Shown: one piece after another, positions 18,651-27,589 of the stretch
Layout: each line of letters opens with the position of its first letter
Position numbering within the stretch: the stretch's first letter is position 1
Assembly (NCBI GenBank): GCA_937870635.1
Contig: CALMZP010000119.1
Location: 1-56,761, forward strand
Source of the DNA: an uncultured Acidobacteriota bacterium
Lineage (GTDB): Bacteria; Acidobacteriota; Thermoanaerobaculia; Gp7-AA8
Direction of reading: 5' to 3'
Length of the DNA: 56,761 bases
The notes under the pieces: generated by a model
Seen by the model: the letters and a program-made list of their open reading frames with translations, nothing else
Told to the model about the DNA's origin: nothing
Databases searched by the model: none
Made by a program: the position numbers and the translations under genes

Positions 18651-18674
18651 AGTGTCGCGCTACCGCACTCCAGG

Positions 18675-20261
18675 CTAGAACTGCACTCCCATTGACGCCC
18701 GCCACGTGCGCGGCACCGCCAGGTCGTCGGTCGCGAAGGCCGGGCGGTCGAATGCGTTGATGAAGTCGACTTTCAGGAACGTCGTCACGGCGTTCACCGG
18801 GTACGTGTACATGCCGCTGAGATCCGTTGAGAAAAACGTCTCGGTCTCGCTGGCCAGATAACGCTGCAGGATCGAGACGGTCATTCTCCCTGCGCCGACC
18901 GGCGGCTCGTACCAGAACCATCCCGCCGCGCGCCGCCGCACGTCGAGATTGCCGCGGACGCTCGCCGTGTAATGCCCGCCGAAGCGGAAGAGCCTGAAAA
19001 GATCGTAACTCCCGTGGAGCTGGATGCGGTCGGTGGTCACTTCAGCGTCGCGACGGATGTAGTCGGCACGTGCGTAGCCCCCGGTCCCGAACCGCCAGCC
19101 ATACGTGACCGTGGCTTCATCGGCGCTCGTGTAACGCGACCATGAAGCGCCGAGCCGATGTTCGCCGTCCCCGCGCAAGTCGTACACTCCGCCCAGTCTC
19201 GGCTCGGTTCGTTCCGCGCGGCGTACGCCGAGGTTCATGCTCCAGCGGCCACCGCTGCGCCAGACGTCGTTGACGAAATACGCGGAATCGATCCCGTCGC
19301 CGAGAACCTCGCTCCCCGCAACCAGGCTGTGGCTGCCAGCGCCCGCGGTGGAGATGAATGCATGACCTTTGACCGACCACTGATCCGGCGCGGCGAGAGC
19401 CTCGATCGTTCCGGCCGAACCGACTACGCCGTCATAGCGTGCCGATGTCTCTTCATGGTACGCGAGCGTCAGGGTCTGGTTCTCCACGACGTCGCCGGTG
19501 ATTTTGGCCACGGTCTTTCCCTCACTCGCCGCCCCGAAGAACCACAAACGGTCTTCGATCGCGGCGCCGCCCAGCGCGCCTTCGAGGAGCTCGTCGCCGT
19601 GCTGGAACCACGAGAGCCGCGCGGAGCCGGCGAGCGCATTGCCGCCGGACCGGGTGAGCGTCGCGATCAAACCTCCGTCTGCAGAGGCGTATTCAGCCGA
19701 GGCGGCGCCGGTCACGACGGTGGTTTCGGCGATGCTTTCGTTGACCGTGTCGCGGAGAAGAATTCCATCGACGAGCGAAAGGCCGGAGGGACTCGGAAGA
19801 CCAGCCGCCAGCGCGAGACGTCCGTGAATCGATCGCTCCACAGGAAGGCGGTCGACGGTGGCGGTGTCGATGTTCGTCAGCAATTGTGGGGTCTCGAGAA
19901 GCGATGGCATCAGCGTCGTCGCGGTGACGGTCTCCTCCACGTCGCTGGCGGCCATTTCGGTATCGAGCCGTCCCGTATCCGCGACGAGCAGCTTCACACG
20001 GCGCAGCACCGTCTGCATGCCGGTGCGTGAGAACTCGACGTCATAGATACCGGGGGGAAGTGCGCGCAGAAGATAGTCGCCGCCGGCGCCGCTCGTCGTG
20101 GTGCGTACGCCGAGGAATGCGGCAGAAGCGACGGTGATCGTGACCGCGGGGAGGGGTTTTCCTCCGGACGTGATCCGTCCGTAAAGAGACGACATCACAG
20201 GTTGCGCTCCGATCGAGCTGGTGAGGAGGATGAAGACCAGGAGGGTCGGAAGCCGGCGCAC
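18675..20261 (-). CDS. Reduced TonB-receptor-like protein (528 aa)
   Basis: Protein of 528 aa with a signal peptide (LLVFILLTSSIGAQ), then a carboxypeptidase-regulatory-like domain (LYGRITSGGKPLPAVTITVASAAF and GIYDVEFSRTGMQTV), a plug-like region (SAEYASADGGLIATLTRSGGNALAG), and an alternating beta-strand barrel ending in Phe (RASMGVQF). Full-length relatives are about 1000 aa; this one lacks most of the barrel yet keeps the start and the end, so it may be a small paralogue or a gene with an internal deletion. A GTG start with a TACAAT hexamer 8 nt upstream and no Shine-Dalgarno suggests leaderless expression. The other receptor gene lies upstream, with a terminator between. Confidence 0.8.
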   Translation of the reverse strand: MRRLPTLLVFILLTSSIGAQPVMSSLYGRITSGGKPLPAVTITVASAAFLGVRTTTSGAGGDYLLRALPPGIYDVEFSRTGMQTVLRRVKLLVADTGRLDTEMAASDVEETVTATTLMPSLLETPQLLTNIDTATVDRLPVERSIHGRLALAAGLPSPSGLSLVDGILLRDTVNESIAETTVVTGAASAEYASADGGLIATLTRSGGNALAGSARLSWFQHGDELLEGALGGAAIEDRLWFFGAASEGKTVAKITGDVVENQTLTLAYHEETSARYDGVVGSAGTIEALAAPDQWSVKGHAFISTAGAGSHSLVAGSEVLGDGIDSAYFVNDVWRSGGRWSMNLGVRRAERTEPRLGGVYDLRGDGEHRLGASWSRYTSADEATVTYGWRFGTGGYARADYIRRDAEVTTDRIQLHGSYDLFRLFRFGGHYTASVRGNLDVRRRAAGWFWYEPPVGAGRMTVSILQRYLASETETFFSTDLSGMYTYPVNAVTTFLKVDFINAFDRPAFATDDLAVPRTWRASMGVQF

Positions 20262-20269
20262 GGCAGGGG

Positions 20270-20275
20270 ATTGTA
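20270..20275 (-). promoter_or_regulatory. -10-like hexamer of the reduced receptor gene
   Basis: TACAAT (minus strand), 8 nt, then the GTG at 20261. No Shine-Dalgarno sequence. Confidence 0.45.
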
Positions 20276-20321
20276 CGCGGGCGTGACGCCGGTGCGCCTG
20301 GGGACGGACGGAAAGCGCCGC

Positions 20322-20353
20322 AAAAAAAGCCCCGGCCTTTCGGCCGGGGCTTT
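20322..20353 (-). terminator. Rho-independent terminator of the 1006-aa receptor gene
   Basis: On the minus strand: AGCCCCGGCC, GAAA loop, GGCCGGGGCT, then seven U residues. It lies about 22 nt after the receptor stop. Confidence 0.92.
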
Positions 20354-20375
20354 CGAAACCATACAGGCGGAGCGA

Positions 20376-23300
20376 CTAGAAGCGGATACCGAACGAGCCG
20401 CGGTAGGTACGCGGAGTCTGGAAGCTGCCGCCGAACGAAAGACCGCCAACATTGACGAGAGGAATCGTCTCGGAGGTCGGTTTGCCGTACCGGGCATCCT
20501 TGACGTAGTGCACGCCTTCGACCGGCGTGTCGGTGAACGGATTGAACGTGGCGCAGCGCTTGCCGGCATCGGGCCCCGTGGTCTGAATGCACGCGCTGCT
20601 GGTCTGCGACAGGATGTCCGTGTTGAACGAGCCGCTGTCCTCGTTGAAGACGTTGAGAATGTCGGCGTTCACGAAGAACGACGCGCCACGGAGCCACGAC
20701 GGATTCGTGTTGTAGTTGAGGGCGAGACCGGTCGAAGTGGTGTTGTCGAACCGGAACTCTCCACGGTCGCTGAGGAAGTATGTGACCGATTGCGGCGGCG
20801 TCCGGTAACCCGGGTTCTTGATCGTCAGCGAGGGATTGACCGAAATGGTGTGCGAGTAGGCGTCGCCGCTGTCGAACGACTGAATGGCGCTCACATTGAA
20901 GTTACCGATTGCGGTGGGGAAATCGATGCTCCCCCAGGCCCGGACCTTGTGGGTCTGGTCGCCCGCCAGGAAACCCTCGGGCTTGTTTCTCGCGAAGTTG
21001 AGGTACTCCGGATAGTACTCGCCGGCGGTCTCGGTCAGGACGACCGAACCGACCGACTCGAGGGTGGCGTTGCCCCTGAGCTCGGACCAGGTGTAGTTGC
21101 CGCCGATGTTGATGCGGGCACTCGGGCGGAACCCTGCCTGCACCGTCAGGCCGTCGTACGTGCGCTTCAGGGCGTCGGTATTTCCGACGAGTGATTTGTC
21201 CGCGATGCTGCCATTGGGGAGGGTTACGGTACCGATGGCCAGCGTGCGGCGTTCGGCGTAAAAGTCACGCCAGTCGCGACTGACGTAGTCGGCACGGAGG
21301 AAGGCTCTGCCGAGCTGCGAGCCGACGCCGACTGCGATCTCAGCGACGTTCGGAGAGACCAGCTGGTCGGGAATCTGCCTCTGCGTGCCGGGGACGTTCG
21401 AAGTCCAGGGTGCCATGTTCTGGGGACCACCTTGCGCGTCGAACCATTCCCAGATCCGGCGCATGGCATCTTCCGGCGTGGCATCGATGATCGAAGGTCC
21501 ACGGTAATACCAGGCGAAAACGGCCGGGTTGCCGTTGGCCGAACCGGCGCCGGCGATGGTCTCGGCGAGGCGGCCGACGTAGACGCCGTACGACGCGTTG
21601 ATCCGCAGGCGGCCATTGCCGAACGGGTCAAAGCTCACGCCCATGCGGGGGCTGAGCTTGGCGTCATTGGCGATCAGATTCCCGGCGCTGTCCTTCGAAT
21701 CATTCTTGTCGTAGCGGAGACCAAGGTTGACGGCCCAGCGGTTGCTGACGTCCCAGCGATCGTTGATCCAGAGCGCGTCCGTGTTCAGGTCCGAACCGAG
21801 TGAGCTGGCGAGAATCGGGAAATGAAGCAGGTACTCATTGGTCTGGGTCGGCCCACCGGCGAGCGATATGAGCGTCTGGCCGTTCACGCGCTTGGGCGCA
21901 TAAATGCCCGAGTTACCCGCCCACATGACGTAGTCGGTCGGCGACTGGTAGTTGTTGGAAAGGCGCGTCTCGTGCCACTTGTCATAGCCGGCGGTGATGT
22001 TGTGCGTTCCCATCGAGCCGGTGCCGAGGAAGTAGGTGGTCTTGACGCCCCAGGCGTCGTTGTCGCGGCTCTCCGGCGTGCAGTTGCCGCAGAAGTACGA
22101 CTCATTCGTCGTACGGCCGCCCGCCGCACCGAGGCGGATCGGCGTTCCGGTCACGCGGTCGTGATCAGTGCCGCCTACGTCGATGAAGGTGAAGTACTTC
22201 TCCGAGTACCGCGCTTCGAGAAGGAAGTTGTTGGTGATGACGCCGTTGTAGTTCGCCGTGCGGAATTCCTGTGCGCGCGCGGATGAGGGGATCAGGCCCA
22301 TCTCGTCGTAGCAGCCGACGACCTGACATTCGTTCTGCGAGGTGATCGGCGCCTCCAGGTAGGAAGCGACCAGCGAATGGCGCGGCGTGACGGAGCCGGT
22401 CAGCTTGCCTTCGAGCCGGCGCTGAGAAGTGAGAAACGTGAAGCGCTCGCTGTTGCCGCCGCCGAATACGCGCTCGGCGTCAACCTCGGCCTCGCGACCC
22501 GCGAAGAAGAACCAGAGACGGTCGCGGATGATCCGGCCGCCGAAGGTGGCCTCGTATGTCTGGTTGAGCGAGCTCTCGTTTTCTTTCTGCGGAACGCGGC
22601 GAATCCCGCCCGGCTGCTTCGAGTCGAGTGTCCAGACGTCCGGCGATTTGGCCGACCAGGCCGGATTCACCAGCGTGTCGCGGAGCGAACCGCTGAACTC
22701 GTTGCCACCGGACTTCGTGATCGCGTTGACGACCCCGCCCGTGAAGTTACCGAACTCCGCGGAGACGCCGGCCGTCTGCACCGTGGTCTCCTGAATGGCG
22801 TCCTCGATGAACAGGTCATGCGGCTGGCCGCGCAGGTTTTCCTGAACGACGGCACCGTTGACCGTATAGAGGTTGTCGAACGAGAAGCCGCCGGAAATCG
22901 ACGGTCCATTCATTCCCCCCGTCACGCCGGGCGCCAGGTTGGTGATCGCGGTGAGGGAGCGTCCCACCGGCAGCTCGTCGATCAACTCGCTGTCGTAGTT
23001 CGACTGAACTTCGCGAGTCTCGGCAACCGCCGGCGCGCTCGCCGTGACCGTGATGGCCTCGCTGACCGTCGCGAGCTGCAAGTCGGCATCAACCCTTACG
23101 TTCTGCGCCAGACCGACCTGCTGTTGCTTCGTCACAGTCCGAAGACCGGCCAGTTCGAATCGAACCGTATACGCTCCCGGCGGGAGCGATCCGAAGGTGT
23201 AACCGCCCGAATCATTCGTGACCGTGGTTCGGTCGCCCTGCAGGTTGCGCGAGCTCGCGGTGACGGTCACGCCCGGCAGGGGAGCTCCGTCCTGCGTGAC

Positions 23301-23396
23301 GGTCCCTGAAAGCTGACCGGTAGTCCCCTGTCCAAACAGAGTCATGGCCGGCAGGCAAACGAGCACTGCGACCAGGAAACGGATTGAATACTTCAT
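20376..23396 (-). CDS. TonB-dependent outer-membrane receptor (1006 aa)
   Basis: Outer-membrane receptor with a signal peptide (VLVCLPAMTLFGQ), an N-terminal carboxypeptidase-regulatory-like domain (QLSGTVTQDGAPLPGVTVTA, then GAYTVRFELAGLRTV), a plug (TITVTASAPAV-like strand through VQTAGVSAEFGNFTGGVVNAIT) and a large beta-barrel ending in the expected aromatic Phe (RGSFGIRF). This architecture imports or binds large substrates, typically oligosaccharides, peptides or siderophores; the ligand cannot be told from sequence. No clear TonB box is visible. It has an AAGGAGGA Shine-Dalgarno before the ATG. It has the same length as the next receptor, so the two look like paralogues. Confidence 0.92.
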   Translation of the reverse strand: MKYSIRFLVAVLVCLPAMTLFGQGTTGQLSGTVTQDGAPLPGVTVTASSRNLQGDRTTVTNDSGGYTFGSLPPGAYTVRFELAGLRTVTKQQQVGLAQNVRVDADLQLATVSEAITVTASAPAVAETREVQSNYDSELIDELPVGRSLTAITNLAPGVTGGMNGPSISGGFSFDNLYTVNGAVVQENLRGQPHDLFIEDAIQETTVQTAGVSAEFGNFTGGVVNAITKSGGNEFSGSLRDTLVNPAWSAKSPDVWTLDSKQPGGIRRVPQKENESSLNQTYEATFGGRIIRDRLWFFFAGREAEVDAERVFGGGNSERFTFLTSQRRLEGKLTGSVTPRHSLVASYLEAPITSQNECQVVGCYDEMGLIPSSARAQEFRTANYNGVITNNFLLEARYSEKYFTFIDVGGTDHDRVTGTPIRLGAAGGRTTNESYFCGNCTPESRDNDAWGVKTTYFLGTGSMGTHNITAGYDKWHETRLSNNYQSPTDYVMWAGNSGIYAPKRVNGQTLISLAGGPTQTNEYLLHFPILASSLGSDLNTDALWINDRWDVSNRWAVNLGLRYDKNDSKDSAGNLIANDAKLSPRMGVSFDPFGNGRLRINASYGVYVGRLAETIAGAGSANGNPAVFAWYYRGPSIIDATPEDAMRRIWEWFDAQGGPQNMAPWTSNVPGTQRQIPDQLVSPNVAEIAVGVGSQLGRAFLRADYVSRDWRDFYAERRTLAIGTVTLPNGSIADKSLVGNTDALKRTYDGLTVQAGFRPSARINIGGNYTWSELRGNATLESVGSVVLTETAGEYYPEYLNFARNKPEGFLAGDQTHKVRAWGSIDFPTAIGNFNVSAIQSFDSGDAYSHTISVNPSLTIKNPGYRTPPQSVTYFLSDRGEFRFDNTTSTGLALNYNTNPSWLRGASFFVNADILNVFNEDSGSFNTDILSQTSSACIQTTGPDAGKRCATFNPFTDTPVEGVHYVKDARYGKPTSETIPLVNVGGLSFGGSFQTPRTYRGSFGIRF

Positions 23397-23712
23397 AGAA
23401 ACTCCTCCTTATGATGGAACCCTAGCTGCCTGGGCGGCGTCTTCTGCACACGTGTCGCCGGTGCCGCAAAACGGACTGATACCTTTTCGTCACATAGAGT
23501 TGCACAAATTGACACTCTTGTTACGAAATTTCCAAATTCTGATATTTGGATTTTCGATCCAAAAGTATAGATGGGGCCCCGCGGAAGGGCGGCGCCGCTC
23601 TTTCAGAACGAAGACCGAGTGAACCCGGCCGGATCCGCTCCACCCAGAATTACGGCGCAAAAAAAGCCCCGGCCTTGCGGCCGGGGCTTCTACAACTGCG
23701 GAACGGACTGTT
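23397..23712. promoter_or_regulatory. Upstream region of the receptor, with two overlapping inverted repeats
   Basis: 316 bp. The AT-rich part (about 23500-23570) has CCAAAT-N6-ATTTGG (23532-23549) overlapping TTTGGAT-N5-ATCCAAA (23545-23563), which looks like an operator, and a TATACT on the minus strand near 23566. The proximal half carries the Shine-Dalgarno. The distal end is the terminator of the next receptor gene. No gene is visible. Confidence 0.35.
23659..23689 (-). terminator. Rho-independent terminator of the second 1006-aa receptor gene
   Basis: Minus strand: AGCCCCGGCC, GCAA loop, GGCCGGGGCT, seven U residues. The stem is identical to the terminator at 20322-20353; only the loop differs. 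Confidence 0.92.
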
Positions 23713-26700
23713 CTAGAACCGCAGTCCGACAGAGAAGCGATAGTTCCGCGGCTCCTGATACGAGCCCGGTCCGGTGGGCTTGCCGAAGTCAGGCCCCTTC
23801 TGCCAGTGCGCGCCCATCGAACTGCACTGGGAGGCAGGCGCGCCCTGCGGGCACTCGATGGGAGTGTCGGTGAACGGGTTGAACGCGACAAGTCCCGATG
23901 CGGCGCCGGCGCTCCGGCGCGTGCGCACGGTGGCGTTCGGACTGTCGACGGAGTCGGCGTTGAGGACGTTGAACATCTCCGCCTGCGCGAACAGCTCGAC
24001 CTGCCAGATCGGCAGCGAGTAGTTCAGCGCGAGGTCGGTCTGATTGAAAGCGTCGGTCCGGAAACCATCGCGGTCCGTGAACCAGTACGTATGCTGATCG
24101 CCCAGGCGCGACGGGATGCCGGAGCTCGTCGCGGCATATCCCGGGTTGGTCGGCCGTCCGGCGAAGGGCGTGGTAATGCCGGACGCATCGATGGTGCCGG
24201 CGGCGCCATAAGCTGAACCTGAACTGAACGTGTGGAGAAGCGAGACGTTCACGCGCCCCGCCGGTCCGAGCGAGAGGTCGACGCCGCCCCACGCTTTGAG
24301 GCGATGGCGGATGTCGCCATCGAGCGATCCGATCGGCATGCGGCGCTCGTAACCGAGGTATTCGGGATACCAGCCGGAGAGCGTCGTGTTGGGACTCGTG
24401 GCGGTGGCGGTTCCTTCACTCTGGTCGTTGCCCTCCAGCGTGGCCCATGTGTAGCTGGCGCCGAGGTTGTAACGGCTCGGACGCCATCCAGCCTGGATAT
24501 GTAAGCCGCGATACTCGCGGACGATCTCGTCGGTGTTCCGCATGAGAGAGCGATCCCCCCGGCCATCCGCGGTGCGTCCGGTCTCCAGCGTGAGAAGGTT
24601 CTGATAGAAATCCTTCCAGTCGCGCATGATGTAGTCGGCGCGCGCGAAGGCGTTCGTCAGGAACGAAGCGCCGTATCCGACCGTGATCTCATCCATCGAC
24701 GGCGAGACGATGGACTGATCGAAGATGGTCGAAGCGCCGGGGATGGATGCCGAACGGAACCACGGATGGTCGAGATAGTTCGACGTAGTCAGGTTCGGAT
24801 AGGCGGCGTCGAATGCCGCCCACATCGCCGTGAGCGCCGCGGCGGGATCGAGATACGGGGCGCTGGTATTGATGCCGGGGCCGCGGTAGAAGAAAGTGAT
24901 CGACGCCGGGTTACCGGCCGGGCTGGCCGCACCGCCGACGTTGCCGTCCATGATCTTCGACACGTAGCGGCCCCAGGTCACGTTCACCCGGCTCCGGCCG
25001 TTGCCGAAGATGTCGTAGGTGGCGCCGAGGCGCGGGCTGAATGCGCTGTCGTCGGAGACGACGTTGCCGAACGAATCGGTGGCGTCGTTCTTGTCATAGC
25101 GCAGCCCGATGTTGAAGCTGAAGTGCTGATTGAGATCCCACTTGTCGTTGATGAAGACCGAGCGAGTCTGAAGGTCGCTGCCGGGCGACGGGAAGAGGAT
25201 CGGGTTCCACTGAATGATCGTGCCGGTCGTGAAGATCGGGTAGGGGCCGCCATGTGGACCGAAGAGGATCGCGTTGCCATCGCGAACGGTTCTGGTGAGA
25301 ATTCGGAAGTCGCTGCCCGACTGGTGATTGTTGGCGAGCCGGGTTTCGGCGAAGTTCTCCAGACCGCCGACGATCGTATGGCCGCCCAGCGAGCCGGTGG
25401 TGAGGTAATAGGTCGACTTCAGGATCCAGGAGTTGTTGTTGCGCTCCTCGTCGGTGCAGACGCCGCAGAACGTCGGCGACCAGTACCGCCGGCTGCCGTT
25501 GGAGGTGTCGACGAGTAGCGTGCCTTCGACGCGATCGCGCGTCGGAGCACCGCTGCCGACGAACGCGAAATCCTTCTGCGACCACGCCGCTTCGAGCAGC
25601 AGGTTCTGAGTGAGCACGCCGCTGTACGACAACGTCGCCAGTGAGTTCGGCAACTCCCGGTTGTACAGGCTCCTCAGGTCGTAAACGGTGCCGAAGGCCG
25701 TATTCGCCTCGGTCGTGGCAACGTCGAGATAGCTGGCCACGAGGTTGTGATTCTGAAAGATGCGTCCCGTCAGTTTTCCTTCCATGCGGGTCTCTTCGAC
25801 GCCGAAGGTGTACGGAATGTTCTGGATGCTGGTGAACCGCTGCGTCGCCGATTCCACGCTGCGGCCGGCGGCAAAGAACCACAGCCGGTCCCGGATGACA
25901 TATCCACCGAGCGTGCCTTCGTAGACCTCATTGAGCTTGTCGTCAGGGTCAGCCTGATTGGGCCATGGTGTCTTTTCCGTCCACGCCGCATTGGTGAGGC
26001 TGTCCCGCAGCGAACCGGAGAATTCGTTGCCCCCCGACTTCGTGAGCGAGCTGACCACGCCGCCAGTGAACCGTCCGTACTCCGCCGAGATGCCGCCGGC
26101 CAGAACCGTCGTCTCCTGAATGGCGTCCTCGATGAACAGGTTATGCACCTGCGCGCGGAGATTCTCGTTGACCACGACGCCGTTGACGAGAATCAGGTTG
26201 TCGTAGCCGGCGGCGCCGGAAATCTGCAACTGGTTCGCGTTGCCGGTGGCAGCGGCCGTCACGCCCGGAGCGAGAAGAGCCGTTGCCGTCACCGTACGTC
26301 CCATCGGCAGCTCATCGACCATCTTGGCGGTAACGTTCGTCGCCACCTCCGAGGTCTCGAGCACTGCCGGAGCGACGGCCGTGACAGTAATCGCTTCGCT
26401 CACGGACGTCAGGCGAAGGTCCGCGTCCGCGCGCGCCGTCGTGGCAATGCCGACGCGAACGGTGCGACGCACGGTCTGCATCCCGCTCATCTCGATTGCG
26501 ACCGTGTATTCGCCCGGCGGGATGCCGGGGAAGACGTATCCACCCGTGTCGCTCGTGACGGTGGTGCGCGTCCCCTGCAGGCTCGGGGACGAGATCGTCA
26601 CCGTTGCGCCGGGCAACGGGTTGCCCTCATGAGTAACGGTCCCGGTCAAAGTGCCGGTGGTCCCTTGTGCGAATGCCGCCACGCTGGCGAGGACCAGGAC

Positions 26701-26733
26701 CGTGACCACGAGGATATGCCAGAAGAGTTTCAT
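23713..26733 (-). CDS. TonB-dependent outer-membrane receptor (second, 1006 aa)
   Basis: Paralogue of the 20376 gene. Signal peptide MKLFWHILVVTVLVLASVAAFA, carboxypeptidase-regulatory-like domain (TLTGTVTHEGNPLPGATVTI), plug with TVLAGGISAEYGRFTGGVVSSLTKSGGNEFSGSLRDSLTN-type sequence (the same SGGNEFSGSLRDxL stretch is in the other receptor), and a long beta-barrel ending RFSVGLRF. The barrel shows cysteine-bearing loops (FCGVCTDEE) comparable to FCGNCTPES in the neighbour. I chose the ATG at 26733 because it has AAGGAGGG 7 nt upstream and starts the signal peptide; the longer frame lacks both. The ligand is unknown. Confidence 0.92.
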   Translation of the reverse strand: MKLFWHILVVTVLVLASVAAFAQGTTGTLTGTVTHEGNPLPGATVTISSPSLQGTRTTVTSDTGGYVFPGIPPGEYTVAIEMSGMQTVRRTVRVGIATTARADADLRLTSVSEAITVTAVAPAVLETSEVATNVTAKMVDELPMGRTVTATALLAPGVTAAATGNANQLQISGAAGYDNLILVNGVVVNENLRAQVHNLFIEDAIQETTVLAGGISAEYGRFTGGVVSSLTKSGGNEFSGSLRDSLTNAAWTEKTPWPNQADPDDKLNEVYEGTLGGYVIRDRLWFFAAGRSVESATQRFTSIQNIPYTFGVEETRMEGKLTGRIFQNHNLVASYLDVATTEANTAFGTVYDLRSLYNRELPNSLATLSYSGVLTQNLLLEAAWSQKDFAFVGSGAPTRDRVEGTLLVDTSNGSRRYWSPTFCGVCTDEERNNNSWILKSTYYLTTGSLGGHTIVGGLENFAETRLANNHQSGSDFRILTRTVRDGNAILFGPHGGPYPIFTTGTIIQWNPILFPSPGSDLQTRSVFINDKWDLNQHFSFNIGLRYDKNDATDSFGNVVSDDSAFSPRLGATYDIFGNGRSRVNVTWGRYVSKIMDGNVGGAASPAGNPASITFFYRGPGINTSAPYLDPAAALTAMWAAFDAAYPNLTTSNYLDHPWFRSASIPGASTIFDQSIVSPSMDEITVGYGASFLTNAFARADYIMRDWKDFYQNLLTLETGRTADGRGDRSLMRNTDEIVREYRGLHIQAGWRPSRYNLGASYTWATLEGNDQSEGTATATSPNTTLSGWYPEYLGYERRMPIGSLDGDIRHRLKAWGGVDLSLGPAGRVNVSLLHTFSSGSAYGAAGTIDASGITTPFAGRPTNPGYAATSSGIPSRLGDQHTYWFTDRDGFRTDAFNQTDLALNYSLPIWQVELFAQAEMFNVLNADSVDSPNATVRTRRSAGAASGLVAFNPFTDTPIECPQGAPASQCSSMGAHWQKGPDFGKPTGPGSYQEPRNYRFSVGLRF

Positions 26734-26870
26734 CGGTTGTCCCTCCTTGTTGCTCTGTGGCCGGGGCGGGCCGAGCCCGCCGGCGGCCGATCTCATGTGT
26801 CGTTACTGTGATCGACGGGCGAATTATGTTCCGAAACGGTTGCGGAAGGGAGGGGAGTCTGGAAGCGACG

Positions 26871-26961
26871 GGTCACGAGGGACGAGTGACGGGTGACGGT
26901 GAAGCGTAGTCAGTCGCCGGAGTCCGTGCGTGATGGAGCGCGGGCGACATCGCCCGCGGGT
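26871..26961. repeat. GTGACGG heptamers followed by a GGGCGA-family palindrome
   Basis: Five degenerate 7-bp units of GGTCACG/AGTGACG/GGTGACG type (26871-26904), then a single GGGCGA palindrome at 26933-26961 (GAGCGCGGGCGACATCGCCCGCGGG). A 12-bp direct repeat (TCTGCACGCACG twice) follows. Confidence 0.75.
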
Positions 26962-26980
26962 CTGCACGCACGTCTGCACG

Positions 26981-27020
26981 CACGTCACCCTGAACCGCGA
27001 AGACGGTGAAGGGCCTCAAA
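26981..27020. repeat. TCACCCTGAGCCGCG-family half element
   Basis: The sequence GTCACCCTGAACCGCGAAGA with GGTGAAGGGCCTCA is one arm of the palindromic element seen complete at 35344-35432 and 44488-44569. Here only the left arm is present, at the 3' border of the broken receptor. Confidence 0.75.
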
Positions 27021-27472
27021 CGACGTCAATCGTGTTCTGCAGGGCCGCACTGGCCCTGGGCGTTGCGCTGCGGGTAGAACCACTGCTCGACCATTGCCAG
27101 GACTTCGCGGGTGGTGTACTGCGTCGGGTTGTCCGGCTGGTTGAAGGCAGGGCCCGTGTACGCGAACGAAGGGCGAAAAAAAGCCCCGGGCCGAAGCCCG
27201 GGGCTGGTGGGCAAACGGTGACGTTGGGAACGGTGAAGTTCTCTTCATCGAACGCATTGAGCAGCTCACCCTGCGCGAAGAGCTCGAACCGTGTGATCGG
27301 ATAGCGGTAGTTGACGGCGAGGTTGGTCGAGGTGATGTCCGGCGTACGGAACGCATCGCGGTCGGTGAAGTAGTATCGCGGGGAAAAGATTCGGCGCGGT
27401 GTAGTTCGTGTTCGCCAGCAGCTGGTCTTCATACGGCGTCATCTCGATGAGCTGCACGGCGCCCCCCCCCAC
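27016..27472 (-). pseudogene. TonB-dependent receptor C-terminal remnant, frameshifted
   Basis: Receptor-like stretches lie in different minus-strand frames. GAVQLIEMTPYEDQLLANTN (about 27465-27405) comes first. Then YYFTDRDAFRTPDITSTNLA with NYRYPITRFELFAQGELLNAFDEE (about 27375-27235) matches the barrel end of the two neighbouring receptors. Then YTGPAFNQPDNPTQYTTREV appears in a third frame. Both borders are elements of the TCACCCTGAG family, and a C9 run sits at 27462-27470. At least two frame changes and the loss of everything upstream make it non-functional. Confidence 0.8.
27176..27206 (-). terminator. Terminator-like hairpin inside the receptor remnant
   Basis: Minus strand: AGCCCCGGGC, TTCG loop, GCCCGGGGCT, eight U residues. 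It has the same AGCCCCGG core as the two receptor terminators, but here receptor-like coding sequence continues on both sides. Confidence 0.8.
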
Positions 27473-27556
27473 ATCCTGAGGCGCGAGGACGCCGAAGGAC
27501 CTCGAGCTGCGTAAGTTGAGGTCTTCGCCGTGCTTCGCCGGCTCAGGGATGACGTG
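27471..27556. repeat. TCACCCTGAGCCGCG-family palindrome
   Basis: Imperfect palindrome: CATCCTGAGGCGCGAGGACG and CCGAAGGACCTC on the left, then GAGGTCTTCG, GCTTCGCCGGCTCAGGGATG on the right. It abuts the C9 tract that ends the receptor remnant. Confidence 0.75.
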
Positions 27557-27589
27557 GGCATCTGTTCCTCGTTCATCGTTCGGTCAGGG

